64,000 nt of DNA from Dasyornis broadbenti. Lineage: Eukaryota; Chordata; Aves; Passeriformes; Dasyornithidae. This document shows, one piece after another, positions 12,027-24,605 of this stretch; the first letter of the stretch is position 1; every line of letters starts with the position of its first letter. Made by a program: the position numbers and the translations under genes. The stretch lies in NCBI GenBank assembly GCA_013397935.1, contig VZRN01000227.1, positions 1,446,623 to 1,510,622 on the forward strand, written 5' to 3'. The notes under the pieces are model-generated. The model had not been told where the DNA came from, ran no database searches, and saw only the letters and a list, made by a program, of their open reading frames with translations.

Positions 12027-12289
12027 GTGAGTATTTATCCTTGCAGCAAACAGGCCTGATCCCGCCAGCCTGTGCTCTGAGGAGGTAAGGAAGTTAACAT
12101 AAGCACATTGTCTGTTTTCTAAACCAGTACATTTATTGACTTATTTCTGTGACTAAGCTGAATGAGATTTCTTTACGAACTGCTATAGAAAAGACTGAAA
12201 TGTATTTCTTCCATATCCAACTAAAGTAATCATCAGATGATTTCAAATCCCAAGATTTAATTCCACTCTTCTCTCTGGGATCTGCTGAC

Positions 12290-12585
12290 AGGACACAGTG
12301 GAATGGTTCGAAACTGCACTAGAAAATGTTCAGACTGGACATTAGGAAGCATTTCTTTGAGAGGGTGCTCAAACACTGGAATAGGCTTCCTAGAGAGGTG
12401 GTTGATGCCAGTGTTTCAGAGTCAATGGACAATGGACAATGCCATTAGTAACATGTTTTAACTATTGGTCAGCCATGAAGTGGTCAGCTGGATGATCCCT
12501 GTAGGTCCCTTACAACTGAACTGAACTGAACTATTCTGTTCTGTTCTGTTCCATTCTAATCTGTTCCATTCCATGATTATTTTTA
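12290..12585 (+). repeat. CR1 LINE fragment with decayed microsatellite tail
   Basis: It contains the CR1 3' region (GACTGGACATTAGGAAGCAT, ACTGGAATAGGCTTCC, GTCAGCTGGATGATCCC, GTAGGTCCCTTACAACTGAA). It ends in a run of GAACT and TTCTG units (about 12517-12560) that grew from the usual 3' repeat. It lies in former MMP20 intron 9. Confidence 0.85.
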
Positions 12586-12787
12586 CATAAGACCTACTAT
12601 AACAAAGAGGTGAGTGGTTAATGCTGACCCCATGGATGTCAAGAGAAAGCAGGGATGTTAGTTTTGTACTGACATCAGTATCTTAGGATTGGTTTGACAG
12701 TGAGTCTGGGTTGCTGGACAACGGACGTATGGATGTGCTACAGATAGTGCAGCCCAGACAGGCAAGCCTGTGCTGGCTTTGAGCACT

Positions 12788-13351
12788 TGTTGGAGGTTGG
12801 GAATTTTTCCATCCTGTGGCTAGAGATACCTTAACGAGCCTTAACGACTGGGTACTTAAGAGATAACGACTGGGTACTTAAGGGACAAAGACGCACTTAA
12901 GAGACTAAAACCATAGCCAGGTGTGGCAAGAGAAGAAAAAGGTGGCTGGCCGTGGGCAGAGACACACTTGTCCCCGGGACTTGTTGGAGGAGACAGCTGC
13001 TGTTTCTTCTTTCCCTTCACTGCTGCCGCGGGAGCTCAGCACTGCCTGGTTTTTCTTCCTTGCTGGAGTCTCTGCTACCCTTCTGTTCGCCCGCTCGAGT
13101 GGACAAGCCCTGCTGCCCAGTTTGCTGCCCTGAGATTCCCTGCTGCAGCTCCGCTCGCCATGCAGCCGCCTNGTTGTTGATGCTTGTTTCCCTCGTTATA
13201 GATACGAGTAAAGAACTGTTATTCCTTTTCCCATATCTCTGCCTGAGAGCCTTTGATTTCGACCTTACAACAATTTGGAGGGAGGGGGGTCATATCCTCT
13301 AAGGCAGGTTTCCACCTGCCTTAGCAGACGCCTGTCTTCCAAACCAAGACA
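12788..13351 (+). mobile_element. Solo LTR (564 bp) inserted in MMP20 intron 9
   Basis: It starts TGTTGGAGGTTGGG and ends CCAAGACA. It has a perfect 5-bp target duplication, GCACT (12783-12787 and 13352-13356). A 19-bp direct repeat, TAACGACTGGGTACTTAAG, occurs at 12842-12860 and 12864-12882, with a partial third unit after it, probably enhancer repeats of the U3 region. The GC-rich centre is followed by a poly(A)-like AGTAAA (13207-13212), giving + orientation. Reading frames at 12921-13302 are within the LTR and are not genes. One base (13172) is unresolved. Confidence 0.87.
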
Positions 13352-13479
13352 GCACTCTGTGTCAACAGCTCAGGTATTGCTAAAGCCAGAGCTGGGGTAA
13401 CACAGATTCCAGTGTTGGACAATAGTGTGAGCTTAGTTTTCGAGATACTCTGGTGAAGGTAAAGCCACCACTGCAATGG

Positions 13480-13795
13480 AAAAAGGAGATCAAAGCGAGG
13501 TGAGGCTTGGTCTCTTCTCCCAAGTGACAAGTGACAGGACAAGAGGAAACAGCCTCAGGTTGTGACAGGAGAGGCTTGTATTGGATAGTAGGAATATTTT
13601 GTTCTTGGAAAAGATTATTAAGCACTGGATCAGGCTGTCTAAGAAAGTGATGCAACCACCATCCCTGAAGGAGTTTAAAAAGACATTTAGATGTGAAGCA
13701 TAAGGACATGGTTTAGTGGTGAACACAGCAGTGCTGGGTTAACGGCCGGACTTGCTGGTGTTAAAAGTGTTTTCCAACCTAAATGATTCTAAATA
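13480..13795 (+). repeat. CR1 LINE 3' fragment
   Basis: CR1 3' sequence: GGTCTCTTCTCCCAAGTGAC, GGACAAGAGGAAACAGCCTC, a diverged GGCTGTCTAAGAAAGTGATG, ending TTTTCCAACCTAAATGATTC. It shares the unusual stretch GGTGAACACAGCAGTGCTGG with the copy at 20190-20835, so the two belong to one subfamily. Confidence 0.85.
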
Positions 13796-14446
13796 GGTAA
13801 AGAATCCCCAATAAAATACAGAAAACTATTTTTCCAGAATCAGTAACTTAGTGATTAAACAACTAACTATCTAACAGTTAATTATCTTTTATTTGAAATT
13901 TAAGTAATTTTTCTAGAGGATGAGAAAGATGAAAAGAGACTGGTAGCAGTGAGGCATACAGTTTTTCCTGTGAGAGGCAGCAACAGCTACTGGCATGGAT
14001 TCAGCACAAACTAAGTTCTCCAGATGTTCAGAAGTATCAGTTCACAGCAGATGGTGCTCCCTGGGACTCACATCTCACACTCTTCAAGAGAGGAACTGCT
14101 CCTGGGAGCTCTGCCTAGAGGGGATGAGGAAACTCTTCTCAATGACTCAACAACAGTCACATGGCTTTGCCAACAGATATTTTAGCCTACACACAGTAGT
14201 GGGGGCATTTCATGAATGCAGACAGGATGTGGCAAGTATAGGGTTCAATCCCAGAAATGCTTCACTGAGATTTTCTTTCATGACAATAAGTTAAAGATGC
14301 AGGAGAATGAATTTGTCTGTTCTGTTTGAGACATATCACTGAAATACAGACTAAGATTAGATAAAGCACCCCAAGAACAGTCTAGATTTACAGTTTCTCT
14401 AATGAACAATTTCTTTTTCCTTTTTTCCCCTTTCCTCATTTTTAAG

Positions 14447-14546
14447 GATTTGCTTACTTTTTTTCTGGTCCAAAAGCCCATAAATACCCAGAGAGAAGGA
14501 AAATGTGATTAATATTATGAAAACCAGTTCCTAGAGTGGTTGCTAT
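14447..14546 (+). pseudogene. MMP20: MMP20 exon 10 remnant (last hemopexin blade)
   Basis: A long pyrimidine tract and AG (14445-14446) precede the exon, and the phase fits exon 9 (G + GA = Gly). The frame reads GFAYFFSGPKAHKY, like GYIYFFSGPKTYKY in MMP20. The next stretch is one base short (17 nt instead of 18 between TAC and GTG), a frameshift. In the shifted frame it continues VINIMKTSS, then TAG (14532-14534) where the invariant Trp of SSWIGC should be. This is followed by AGT GGT TGC, and TAT (14544-14546) where the normal TAA stop should be. At least two independent lesions therefore occur in this exon. Confidence 0.93.
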
Positions 14547-17500
14547 AGCAGTATTCAGCAGAACATCAGATCTAGGCAGAAGAAAGTAAAAACTGGACCA
14601 TGAGGTCCAGAAACAGGGTTGATCCTTTCCTAAGTTTTTCTTTCATGTAAAAGAGCTCAATGAGGAATGGCACAACTCATCCCACCAATCTAACGCTATT
14701 CCAATAAATACATCAGCATTGCTATTTTGAAGAGCTTCAGTCTCACCTCAGAAACTCTGGAACACAGAATATTTTTACTTTTGCTTTACGTAGAATCTTT
14801 TCTAATGAAATTCAATGAAAAATACCTTCTAGCCTCTTCCTAAAGACCTGCATTTCCAGGGAACTGGGTGACGTAACAGGAAGCCATTGAAGCAACTGTG
14901 ACTAACCATCTTCTTCCTCAAAGGAAACAGAAAAATATTCTGGAGTGAACAGCTCTCTGGAGGAAGAACCATCGCACCGTTTAAGTGATCCTATGCAAGA
15001 CTGATGAGCAAAGAAACAAATATTCACACCCGCCCAGTATCTAATTTTGGAGTGCAGGCTACAGCCTCTTCAGTCTGTGCTTTTATCAACGCAATCTGGT
15101 TTTGTCAAGGAGAAGGTGGTGGCAGAGCAGAAGCCACTCACCACTTCTCCTTTTTTATTTTGAAAGAACTCACTGTGTGATCTTATGAATGGGACCTAAC
15201 ACAGTAACTACGTAGTTATTTAACTGAAAAATGTGGTAGAGTATTTGCATATCACTTCTGGGATCATGTCCACTAAATAATTGATTTGATTTTTGTACAT
15301 ATTATTGGCTATTGAATAAAAACATTTTAAAACACTAAAATAAATAATGGAATAAATATTAAAAAATATGTTATATTTACTAATTATCCAAATGCATTTT
15401 ATAAGTGACATTACTATCACGATAGAAAACATTTATTTGTGGGCTTACAAGTAAATATTTAGTTCACATCTATAATTCTTGTATTTCATAGAATTGTAGC
15501 GTTTATATCATAATGTTTAAATATTTTTACATGGATGTTTAAATATGCCAATAAACTTGAGAGCTAACTGGATTATTATGCTCCATCAAAACTGGCAATT
15601 TTCTAATTAAAAGTTAAACAGGATGTTAGAAGCTATCTGTTCTTCATTATGTAAAGTTTCTTGTTGGGATTTTCAGTGCAACTTTGAGAATTTTAACATA
15701 ATGCATTGGATCTGAACCATAAAGATACAATGATTTTTAATTTATTTTCAAATTAAAATTCTTAAATCGAGGAAAAGATTGCAAAACATTCAGACTTGTA
15801 CAACAGGAATGCATTTTTCCCTGATACTTTGTTTGGGAGGAGTACGGAGAAGGTTCTGGTTTTTAATATGCATGATTTATGAAAATAGCAACAAGCTTAT
15901 TTAATGTCGTCAATGGAAATCTTCTGAAGCACTAGCTAAGCTGTCTAGAAAAGTGAATGTTTTACAGTTTCCATCTAAAAAAGGGTCCCATCTACCCCCA
16001 CTGTTTTCAGCAAGATAATGGATTCTCGCTTATTGAAAAAAATAAAAAATAAAAAATAAAAATTAAAAAATAATAAAATAATAAAAATAAAGGTGCTGTT
16101 CCTAACTTTCTCTTTGAAGAAACATAGTTGTCTTCTAAGACAAGTATCCTAATTTCTGTAGAGTAAAAAGGGAAACTGTGACGGTCTACTTGAGTTACTT
16201 TTTACCCATAATGAAAGGTTATGTACAGAAAGGTTACAATGAAACAGTTTTTTACCTTCTTTCCCTGTGGGTTATAACACAGTGACAGCAGGTGAGAATG
16301 GGATAAAGAGATCTGAAAGGAAATGCAGGCCTTACTGAAATCAGTGATTGTTAACATTGGCCTCAAGCGGTCAGAGGTTTCCTCCGAGACTTAAAACTTT
16401 TGGAATCCAGGGTCCCAAAACCTTGCTCCCATACATAATTTATAGTAACTTGAAATGTGTTGTACCATGCTTATGTAACTAAAATACTGCACAATAAACG
16501 TATTATGTATGTATGTTCCTTGTTTTGAAGTTTCTCATTACCTGTGGCTTACAAGAATGGCTCCTCTGTTATTCATACATAGTGCAAAGTTGCATAACTT
16601 GGAGAAACTTAAGAAAGCCCTGTGCAATCTACCTCCACTGGGGTACTGTGAAAAGGCTCTGCACTGTCCCAGGTGAGCACTGGTGCTTGGTGTCAGCCCT
16701 CCCTTTGATGTTTCCTCTCTCTCCAACTGAGCTGCAGCACAGCACTCCTATCTAGAAAGTCAAATCTGCCAAAATTCAGCAGATTTAGCTCTCCTGACAC
16801 CACTAAAGATGTCAGCGAAGGGAACAAGAAATCCGTCTTAATATATGATGAACATCTGTGGAATTAAGCCGTAACTGTGTTAAAACAATGCAATTATCAG
16901 TTACTTTGCAACACATTGTAGATGAACCATCTTCAACTACCAACAAGCTTGGGCATATAAACACCTGTAGGCTGCAGTTTTTAATTACAGTGGTGTGTAT
17001 TTTAGTTATCACTAATGTGCATGGAGATATCACTAGTATCAGTGCCATGTCTTCCTTCAGCCAAAACTTCAACTCCTCTAGACTTCCAGACTTCTTTGTC
17101 TTCTAAGAATTTGTCTTATTTTCTACATAGTATCAATAAATATACTGTGTAACACTTCCTTTCTTCTGCTTTGAGTGTTTTGAGTGATTTTACCCCACAC
17201 ATGTATTTCTGCCATACCATGCAAGCTGCTACAGTGATAAACTTTGGAAAGAAAAGTGATTCAAAGGTATTGCAAGGGAATGGCATAGTTTTTTCCTCAC
17301 TCTGTAAACTTACTGAATTTAACGTTTATTTCTTTCTAAACACACACTGAAGATACATACTACTTCATATTTCTTCCTGATCATAGCCATATTCTACACC
17401 CCTGTGATGTGCTCTTACTTCAGCTTTTGGAACTGATAAATCTAAGTGTGAACTTTCACTTTGTTGTAGCTCACAAGTTGTACTACTCTGACTTTCCCAT

Positions 17501-17569
17501 TCAAAAATAAGTACCTCTGAAGGACCCTCATAACAAAATCACAGCGTTCCTGGGCTACCACTTTCCCTT
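14547..17569. other. Intergenic DNA downstream of MMP20 relic
   Basis: AT-rich non-coding DNA. It includes an A-rich simple repeat of AAAAAT and AAT units at 16036-16092. No exon or RNA gene is recognised. Confidence 0.5.
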
Positions 17570-17970
17570 GAGGATATGAAGACAGATTGAGAGACTTGGG
17601 GTTGTATAGCCTGGAGAAGAGAAGGCTTCAGGGACACATTATAGCTGCCTTTCAGTACCCAAAGGGGACCTGCAAGTCTGAGCTGGAGAGGGGTTTTTCA
17701 TGAGGGGATGTAGTGAGAGGACAAGGGGGAAACTGAAAGAAGGAATTTTTAAATTAGATATTAGGAAGAAATTATTTACTGTGAGGGTGGTGAGGCACTG
17801 GAATAGACTGCCCAGAGAAGTTGTGGATGCCCCGTCCCTGGAGGTGTTCAAGGCCAGGCTGGATGAAAACTAGTCTAGTGAAAGGTGTCTCTGTCCATGG
17901 CAGGGACCAGATGTTCTTGAAAGTCCCTTCCTACCCAAACCATTCTTTGATTCTGTGATTCTATGTGCAT
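17570..17970 (+). repeat. CR1 LINE 3' end, about 400 bp
   Basis: Well-preserved CR1 3' sequence, with AGCCTGGAGAAGAGAAGGCT, ATTAGGAAGAAATTATTTAC, AATAGACTGCCCAGAGAAGT, TGGAGGTGTTCAAGGCCAGG and the terminal TTTGATTCTGTGATTCTATG. The intact tail repeats make this the most complete CR1 3' end in the window. Confidence 0.93.
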
Positions 17971-20189
17971 GAATGAATGAGTTCCACTTTACAGTTCTGT
18001 ACCCCTCGCATTAAAGCGTGTGTCACCTCACCCAGCAGGGCCTGCTGCCAGCGGCATCGTCTGGTTTAATACGGAAATGGGAAGATGCATTAAGGGGCGG
18101 ATGGAACACTAATACAAAGCTAATGTTTGGGAACCCAAGGGTTTCATTCTGAAAGCAAATGTGAAATTTGAGGAAGCCATAAAGGCTGCCAAACCCAGCA
18201 AATCCCTCCTGATATACACCTCTTCGTACCTGCGCTCTCAAGTAGAGGAGAGTTCTTTCTTAGACTTCAGTTCTGCAAATGCTCATACACAGAGAAAACG
18301 TTTCCTCAGAGCAGCCTTGCTGTTTTCCCTGAAAGTACCTTTGTGTGCAAAGGTAAGCAAGCCCAAAGAAATGTGGTCACAGACATTGAAGAAAATTCAG
18401 AAAATGAAGAACACAAACTTTCTTTTAAACACTGTCTTCATTATTCTTTTGTTTATGGCACTGTAAATCTCATACATATCCACTGGAGTTGAAATAAAAC
18501 CGGTGGAAGTGACCAAAAGAATAAAATCCACTGAAAGAAAGAAATAGTCCTAAAATAGACAAAAAATTCAAATTCAATAGACACAGCTTCTTCTCAAGAT
18601 CCCATCCACCACAGATCCTCTGCACAACACCTCAATATGCAAAACATAACACAGTTTATTTAACAACACCATGACAGACCACCTTACCCTTTCTGGCTGC
18701 TGTGCAAGGTCAGCAGGAAATGTGGCATCAAGAAATCTTTTTCTCCTTTCTTAATACATCTCATAAGGAATCAAATCTATCTTGCATTGAAATCCTGGCC
18801 CCACTGAAAATCTCCGGCAAAACTGACACTGAATTTAAGATACTAATGGAAATATCTTAGTTGATGTGATTCACAATCTCCATGGCAGCCAGCAGCAGCC
18901 ACTGGAAAGTAGAAGGCAAGGCATGTGAACAATAGGCCCTGCCCTGGAAAATAATATTAGTGTTTGGACAAACATGGTCAAGATTTCATTTATTTTACTT
19001 CACCTAGAAACGTTCAATCCAAGTCCTCAGGTGAAACGAAACCTTAATTGTGCTAGTAGTCTGGGAGAAAATTGTTGTATTTCTCAGAAATGGTTGCAGT
19101 AAATATTATACCATTCATTCTGGAAAGCAGAGAGAACAAATTTTTTTATTCCAGCAGAAACAGGACTTTTTGATTCATTTTTAACAGTAATGAGGAAGAA
19201 AAGGCAATCTCTAGCTGAGCATGTTTTATAGGAGAAATAATTTCCTTCTTCTGCCTTGAACTTGCCCCTGAACCCAGAATCCTACAGCCAGGAGAAGGCT
19301 ACAGGATGCCTCTTCAATGTTAAGTAATGTGCACTTGTATCTGATGAAGATTTTGGAAAAGTTACTCTGATCTTCCTATGGTTCTATGACTTTCATCAGC
19401 CACTGAAGGTTTTCAAATTCATCTGTTTCCAAAACAGACAAAAGGAAAAGGATGTAGTCTTACTTCTTCTTATCTGAGACTTTAAATAAACAGATGTAAT
19501 CTGTCTATTGTTTGAATCATAAACAACTGTCTGTTAAGAGTGACCTTCAGCATGCTGTATTGAGACACTTACAGAACATGTAACATATTAAGGTACATTT
19601 TTTTTTTAATGCAAGGATTCTCCCACACCTTTTATAATCCATGTAGAATAGAAACTATCAAGTAATGCAAAAGTTTCCAAAATGCCCTGTTAGGGAAAAA
19701 AAATTATTGAAGTAAAATACATTATTTCAGTATTTCATGTGTGCTTTCCTCCACTACTAGCAAATAATCAAAATTGCTAAAATTCAAGTGCTAGGTCAAT
19801 TTAACGTTTTGACCACTACTGTTAATTTTCATTTCCATGGAGTAATGTTTTAAACACAACAGAATGTTGCACCTGAAGACATGCCTTCTCATTTACTTCA
19901 TTGCCCATTAAGAATGTCAATATTTGGGCTATCAGAACAGGTAGATAAAGAGGATGGGAAGCATGAGGAGAACATATATCTGTTTAAGAAGCCTGTAGCT
20001 AGTGTGGCAATTTCTAAAGATCTTGTAAGAAGAGAAAGACAGAAGGAACGGATGGTAAACTTTAAAATGGAAGAGGTTGATGTGAGATGGAATAAGGTTG
20101 GAGAAATGACATCTGGCCATGGCTTCTAGTGAAGGGGAATGGAATCAAAACCACCAGATGAGTAAGCTTCAAACTTCCTCAAGCTTAGG
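17971..20189. other. Intergenic DNA, no gene seen
   Basis: Non-coding sequence. An open frame at 18161-18466 with a hydrophobic end has no recognisable domain and no splice or promoter context, and is probably chance. Confidence 0.5.
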
Positions 20190-20835
20190 GGAACAAACTC
20201 CCTCTAGGCTTGGGGAAGAGTGGCTGGAAAGATGCCCAGTGGAAAAGGATATGGAGGTATTGGTCAACAGCAGCTTAACAGGAACCAGCGTGTGCCCAGG
20301 TGGCCAAGAAGGCCAATGGCATCCTGGCCTGGATCAGGAATGGTGTGGCCAGCAGGACCAGGACAGTGATTGTCCCCTTGTACTTGGCACTGGTGAGGCC
20401 ACACCTCGAATCCTGTGTTCAGTTCTGAGCCCCTCACCACAAGAAAGACATGGAGGGGCTGGAGCGTGTCCAGAGAAGGGAAAGGGAGCTGGGGAAGGGC
20501 CTGGAGCACAAGTCCTGTGAGGAGCTTATCACTCTTTACAACAGCCTGGTGGGCAGGTGAGGTTTGGTGTCTTCTCCCAGATAACAAGCAATAGGACATG
20601 AGGAAAAGGCCTCAAGTTGCACCAAGAGAGGTTAGGATATTGGGAAGATTTTTTTTTTTCACAGAAAGGATTGTGAATTATTGGAATAGGCTGCCCAGGG
20701 AAGAGGTGGAGTCACCAGGCCATTTAAAAGATGTATAGATGTGGTCCTTAGGAACATGGTTTAGTGGTGAACACAGCAGTGCTGGGTTAATGGATGTACT
20801 TCATTATCTTTTCCAACCTAAATTATTCTAAACAG
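20190..20835 (+). repeat. CR1 LINE 3' fragment, about 650 bp
   Basis: It carries the end of the CR1 second open reading frame and the 3' UTR: GTGTGCCCAGGTGGCCAAGA, GGCCAATGGCATCCTGGCCT, TTGGCACTGGTGAGGCCACA, ATTGGAATAGGCTGCCCAGG. It ends TTTTCCAACCTAAATTATTC. The reading frame at 20119-20520 is a broken piece of the element, not a host gene. Confidence 0.93.
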
Positions 20836-23800
20836 GCAAGGAAGTCCCTAGAAAACAAGTTTTCTTTTAAGAAAAAGTAATGTAGTTATTAAACACTTTG
20901 CTCTCTCAAGGTGTTGCTTCAGTAGTAGAAGCTGAAAGGTGTCACAATCTTGGAAAAAGTTCTGAACTAAGGATCAGAAATAGGTAATATAATCCCCATT
21001 ACAGAAGAAGGCAGGACCCATGACTTAATATTTTCTACAGTTTGTTTCAGTTGACTGAAGCATGTTCTATTGCCTATTTTAGAACAGGGTAAATCATTTC
21101 CTAGTGGTGTTTGTTTGTCATTCTTTTCAATATAAAAAGCACACATGACCAGCTAACATCAGAGGGCTACCTTGCTCATGAGCTTGTAGACACTGATGTA
21201 GCAATCGGACAGGGAGAAGTTCCCCATCCAACTGATTCATACTCGTCTGCCCACTCATCCTCTGATGTACCCACAAAAGGAAACAAAAAAGACTTCGTGA
21301 AGGTATGCAAATTTAACTGGCATAAAGCTGAATGCCTGGTGGAGAATGTAGAGAAGAATAAAAATGTAGTTTGAAGAAAAAATATGGAGGAATGCTGCAA
21401 TAATCAAGAGCCACCACAGGGAAAACATCAACATTCCAGAAATTTCTGAGTTTTCATCTTGCAGGGATCTCAGAGACTGCCCATGAACAGCTGAATAAAG
21501 GTTCTAGGAGCAAGGAGTGACTACGAGCTGCTAGGAATAGAGGTGTGACGTAAACTACACAGGATCAAGGAGAAACATTCAGTGGCTCATTTCACTGAAT
21601 AGTATAAAGAGTGGGAAGAGGGAAACTTCCATGCTGTTTTGTAGGTAGGCTCAACATGACAGAGAATGTGAAGATTAGTGACCCTGTATATCTGGGAGGA
21701 GGTCATGGTAATTTGCCATAAATGAGAAACTATAGGTTTGGAGAGAAAATGGTAGTTCATTGCTATAAATTTGTTGGAAGGTATAGGTTTTCATTATAAT
21801 TAGCATTCTTAAATAGCTACTTGATTCTTTCTTTTGCTTAATGTAAATCAGTAAGTGCTCAAAGACTGATTGCTATTCATTATGCAGAAGTTTACCCCAT
21901 GGAAACAGGGATGCACACCTGAAGAGTAAAACTAATAATGTGACCTTTTATGAACAGCCCTGGAACCAGAAAACACAAAAGTATCTCTCTTCATTGCCTT
22001 TGAGTTCAGCAAAGTCCTTATCAGACACTGCATATAATTACACTTCTGCATCTTTGAACACAAACCTCAACATAATTGGATCCCTGTGTTATGCAAAAGT
22101 TTCACTGCCAAGCCAGGAAGCACAGCTCACGTACTATGAGTGGTGTGACAAATCACACTTGACAAACGCAGATTAGTCAAAGTAAACAGTTTTGAAGCAA
22201 ACAGAGTTTGCAACCGCATCTTCAACAAGCTGTGAAGAATGAATGTATTCATTAGCAATCTAATGGTCAAGCCTAAGTACACTGCAGATCTGTATAGAGA
22301 TCATTTCCATAACAAGGTCATTTAGAACTCCCTAGTCTCTTGTTTGTGTAACTCTTGTCAAATCTAGAGTTCAGGAACTGGGCTGGAAAATTTGGTTTGA
22401 GAATGTGAAGGGATTCATAGTGGGAAATTAAACCCAGAAATCTATTCTTTCAACTACAGAAGGCTGGCATCCTCAGTAAATGCTGGTTAACTTAAGAAGT
22501 TCTGGGACTTCTCAGGAGGGAACAGGGTTTTGCATGATTAGGTCCTAATTGGAGAAAGTGCTCACTTCACTGTTTCATATAACACAGCAGCACATCTATT
22601 GAATTTTCTGGAGTGGATTTTAATGAACAACCCTTTGGCACATAACTTCTGTTTTGTTTCCTCCTAGACAGGCTTTTAGGAAGAGTAGAAGATGAAAGGA
22701 TTGTTATTCTTCTTCCACTAAATTTCAATTTAAACCCACTAAATTGATGTGCCCTAATTTCCGTAAATTATGTTCTCCTGGACACAATCCAGAAAGTAGG
22801 AAATAAGATTGTTCTGGGTCTACTGAGCAGAGGAACATTAAAACAAAAACATTTGTTTGCCATGAAACACATTCAGCCACAGTAGGTACGTTCAGTACAA
22901 ATGGTAAATGCAAATATTGCAAAAGAAATTGCTATAGAAGAGAAAGGGTGTCAGTACATCTGATACACCGAATTGCAGAGAGTACAGGTTAGGGCGAACT
23001 GTGCAGGCAGAAGTTAAAATTGCTCTTTTGTGTGGCGTTAGTCTTGGATTTACTATCCTTCCTATTGGTTTAAGACAATGCCAGAGGTACATCCTGTTAA
23101 TGCACAGGGATGAGCCTGTACGACCACAAGGAGTTAAGCATTCAAGCCATGTTTTGACGTAGCCTCTTAAGGCTTTGACATTCACCTTATCTCATTTCAA
23201 AGACAAGGAACTGGTTATACAAATCTCAATTTCCCAGTCGAAATACCCATTGTCCCAATCAGATCCCTCTAGAAAATTTGTGTACCTTCCTTTTCAAAAC
23301 ATAAAGAACATATTTGAAGGTACATCTTTATTCCAAGAAAAATATCCAAATACCAAAGAATCAAATCCTACAAATATTTACAATCAGGGTAGCTGCATTA
23401 GTAGTGAGATTAACAGATGGGGTGACCAGCACTATATATTTGGAGCAATGTATCTCACCTAAAGTCTCTCAGCAACAGAAATTTGTATTTGAACATCACA
23501 TTACAAACAAACTGGTTTGCCTCAATACTCATAAAAACACTTTTGCAAGTCTCCTGGTGTTTTAGTCAAATTAAATTCTTTGTTTGACCTGAAATGCTTT
23601 ATTTGTTTCTTTTAAAACTTCAGGTACTGTAGCTTTGAAATACCATCAGTAGCAGAAAACCATTTTATCTCAAAGCTGCAAAATAACCAAATATTTGAGA
23701 AGGGCTGAAATTATTTAATGAATTGGGGCTGAGCTCACAAGCTGTTCTATGCAACACAAAACTGCATTATTTTAAGAGATTACTCATTTCCCTGGAAAAG

Positions 23801-24605
23801 TTCATCCCGTTCTCTTCCTGCCACCACTTGAAATGTGTTAGCAAAATGCACCCTCCTCTGTTTCTGCGCTGCAGGTGCATTTGCACAAGGTGTATCCGCA
23901 CGTCACCAGCTGTTAGGGACAAGAGACAAAGCAGAAATTTGACTGGACGGAATCAGCATTTGGAGTTAGTTATCACCACTTTATGTAGAAGTGTATTTTT
24001 CATCAGCCTTTAAGTGCATTCACAACAACTTTCTTCCTAAAATATTTGATCCATCTATTATCATATTGCCATCTCCGTAATAATCTTGGACTCCAGCTTA
24101 TACAAAATATAAGTAGGTATAAATCACTTACAGGCAGATTGAATCACATCCATAGATCCAGAGAAACACAGTGGGGGAAGCTGTTTGTGAGAGAAAAGTT
24201 CTGCCAGGAGATACAAAGCTAGTAGTTCAGTTTTCGTCATTTTGTTAAACTCTGGACTGTATTTTTGATTAATCTGGCAACACAAGCCTGAAGGACAAAC
24301 TTAATATGATTTTCCCTCTGAATATTTAGGGGGGGAAAAAGCTTCTAACTTCTTTAAAAACTACTTCCTGAAACCACACAGTCAGTCAAAATCCATCCTG
24401 GGTCAACCTTCATTGCTCAGAGAAATTAGACCATTAGGTGATGCCATTTTAGAACTCTCTGTTATATGATCACTACAGAACAGGTGCAGGATTTCAAACA
24501 CAGCCAAACACCAAGATTTTTTGCCTATTAGCAGATTGTAACCTTTTCTTTATGATATGGGTAGACTTTAAGCAGTGGTCTATATTTTTGTCACCTTGAT
24601 TTTAG
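20836..24605. other. Intergenic DNA; possible exon 2 scar of the second MMP relic
   Basis: Mostly featureless AT-rich DNA. At 24025-24115, GATCCATCTATTATCATATT and then GCC are followed by CTTGGACTCCAGC and ATAAGTAGG. This loosely resembles the end of an MMP exon 2 (LDPST...LP...PGTPK, then donor) with large deletions. It sits 0.5 kb before the exon 3 relic, which is the right place, but the similarity alone is not enough to claim it. Confidence 0.3.

Larger units (their letters stand above)
3912..14546 (+). pseudogene. MMP20: Decayed MMP20 (enamelysin) gene, exons 2 to 10 in order
   Basis: MMP20 is the secreted zinc protease that cleaves enamel matrix proteins during tooth formation. Recognisable exon remnants lie in the correct order and on one strand: exon 2 (3912), 4 (4528), 5 (8089), 7 (10393), 8 (10845), 9 (11916) and 10 (14447). 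Exons 2, 9 and 10 fit MMP20 better than other family members: an ANY-LF-GE-KW-KNT stretch in exon 2, M-K--PKN--E-F-G-N---DAA in exon 9, and FFSGPK with a decayed SSWIGC ending in exon 10. Lesions include a +5 frameshift and a stop in exon 2, a stop in exon 9, a 1-bp deletion and a Trp-to-stop change in exon 10, and loss of the exon 2 donor. Exons 3 and 6 were not found. A solo LTR and several CR1 copies occupy former introns. Its position, directly before MMP7 and on the same strand, matches the mammalian order. No function is expected. Confidence 0.9.

Noticed and set aside
12921..13302. Open frames up to 116 codons
   Set aside because: They fall wholly within the 12788-13351 LTR, and one crosses an unresolved base.
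18161..18466. 101-codon open frame with hydrophobic C-terminus
   Set aside because: No recognisable domain, promoter or splice sites; T-rich DNA explains the hydrophobic end.
20119..20520. 133-codon open frame
   Set aside because: It is part of a broken CR1 LINE, not a host gene.
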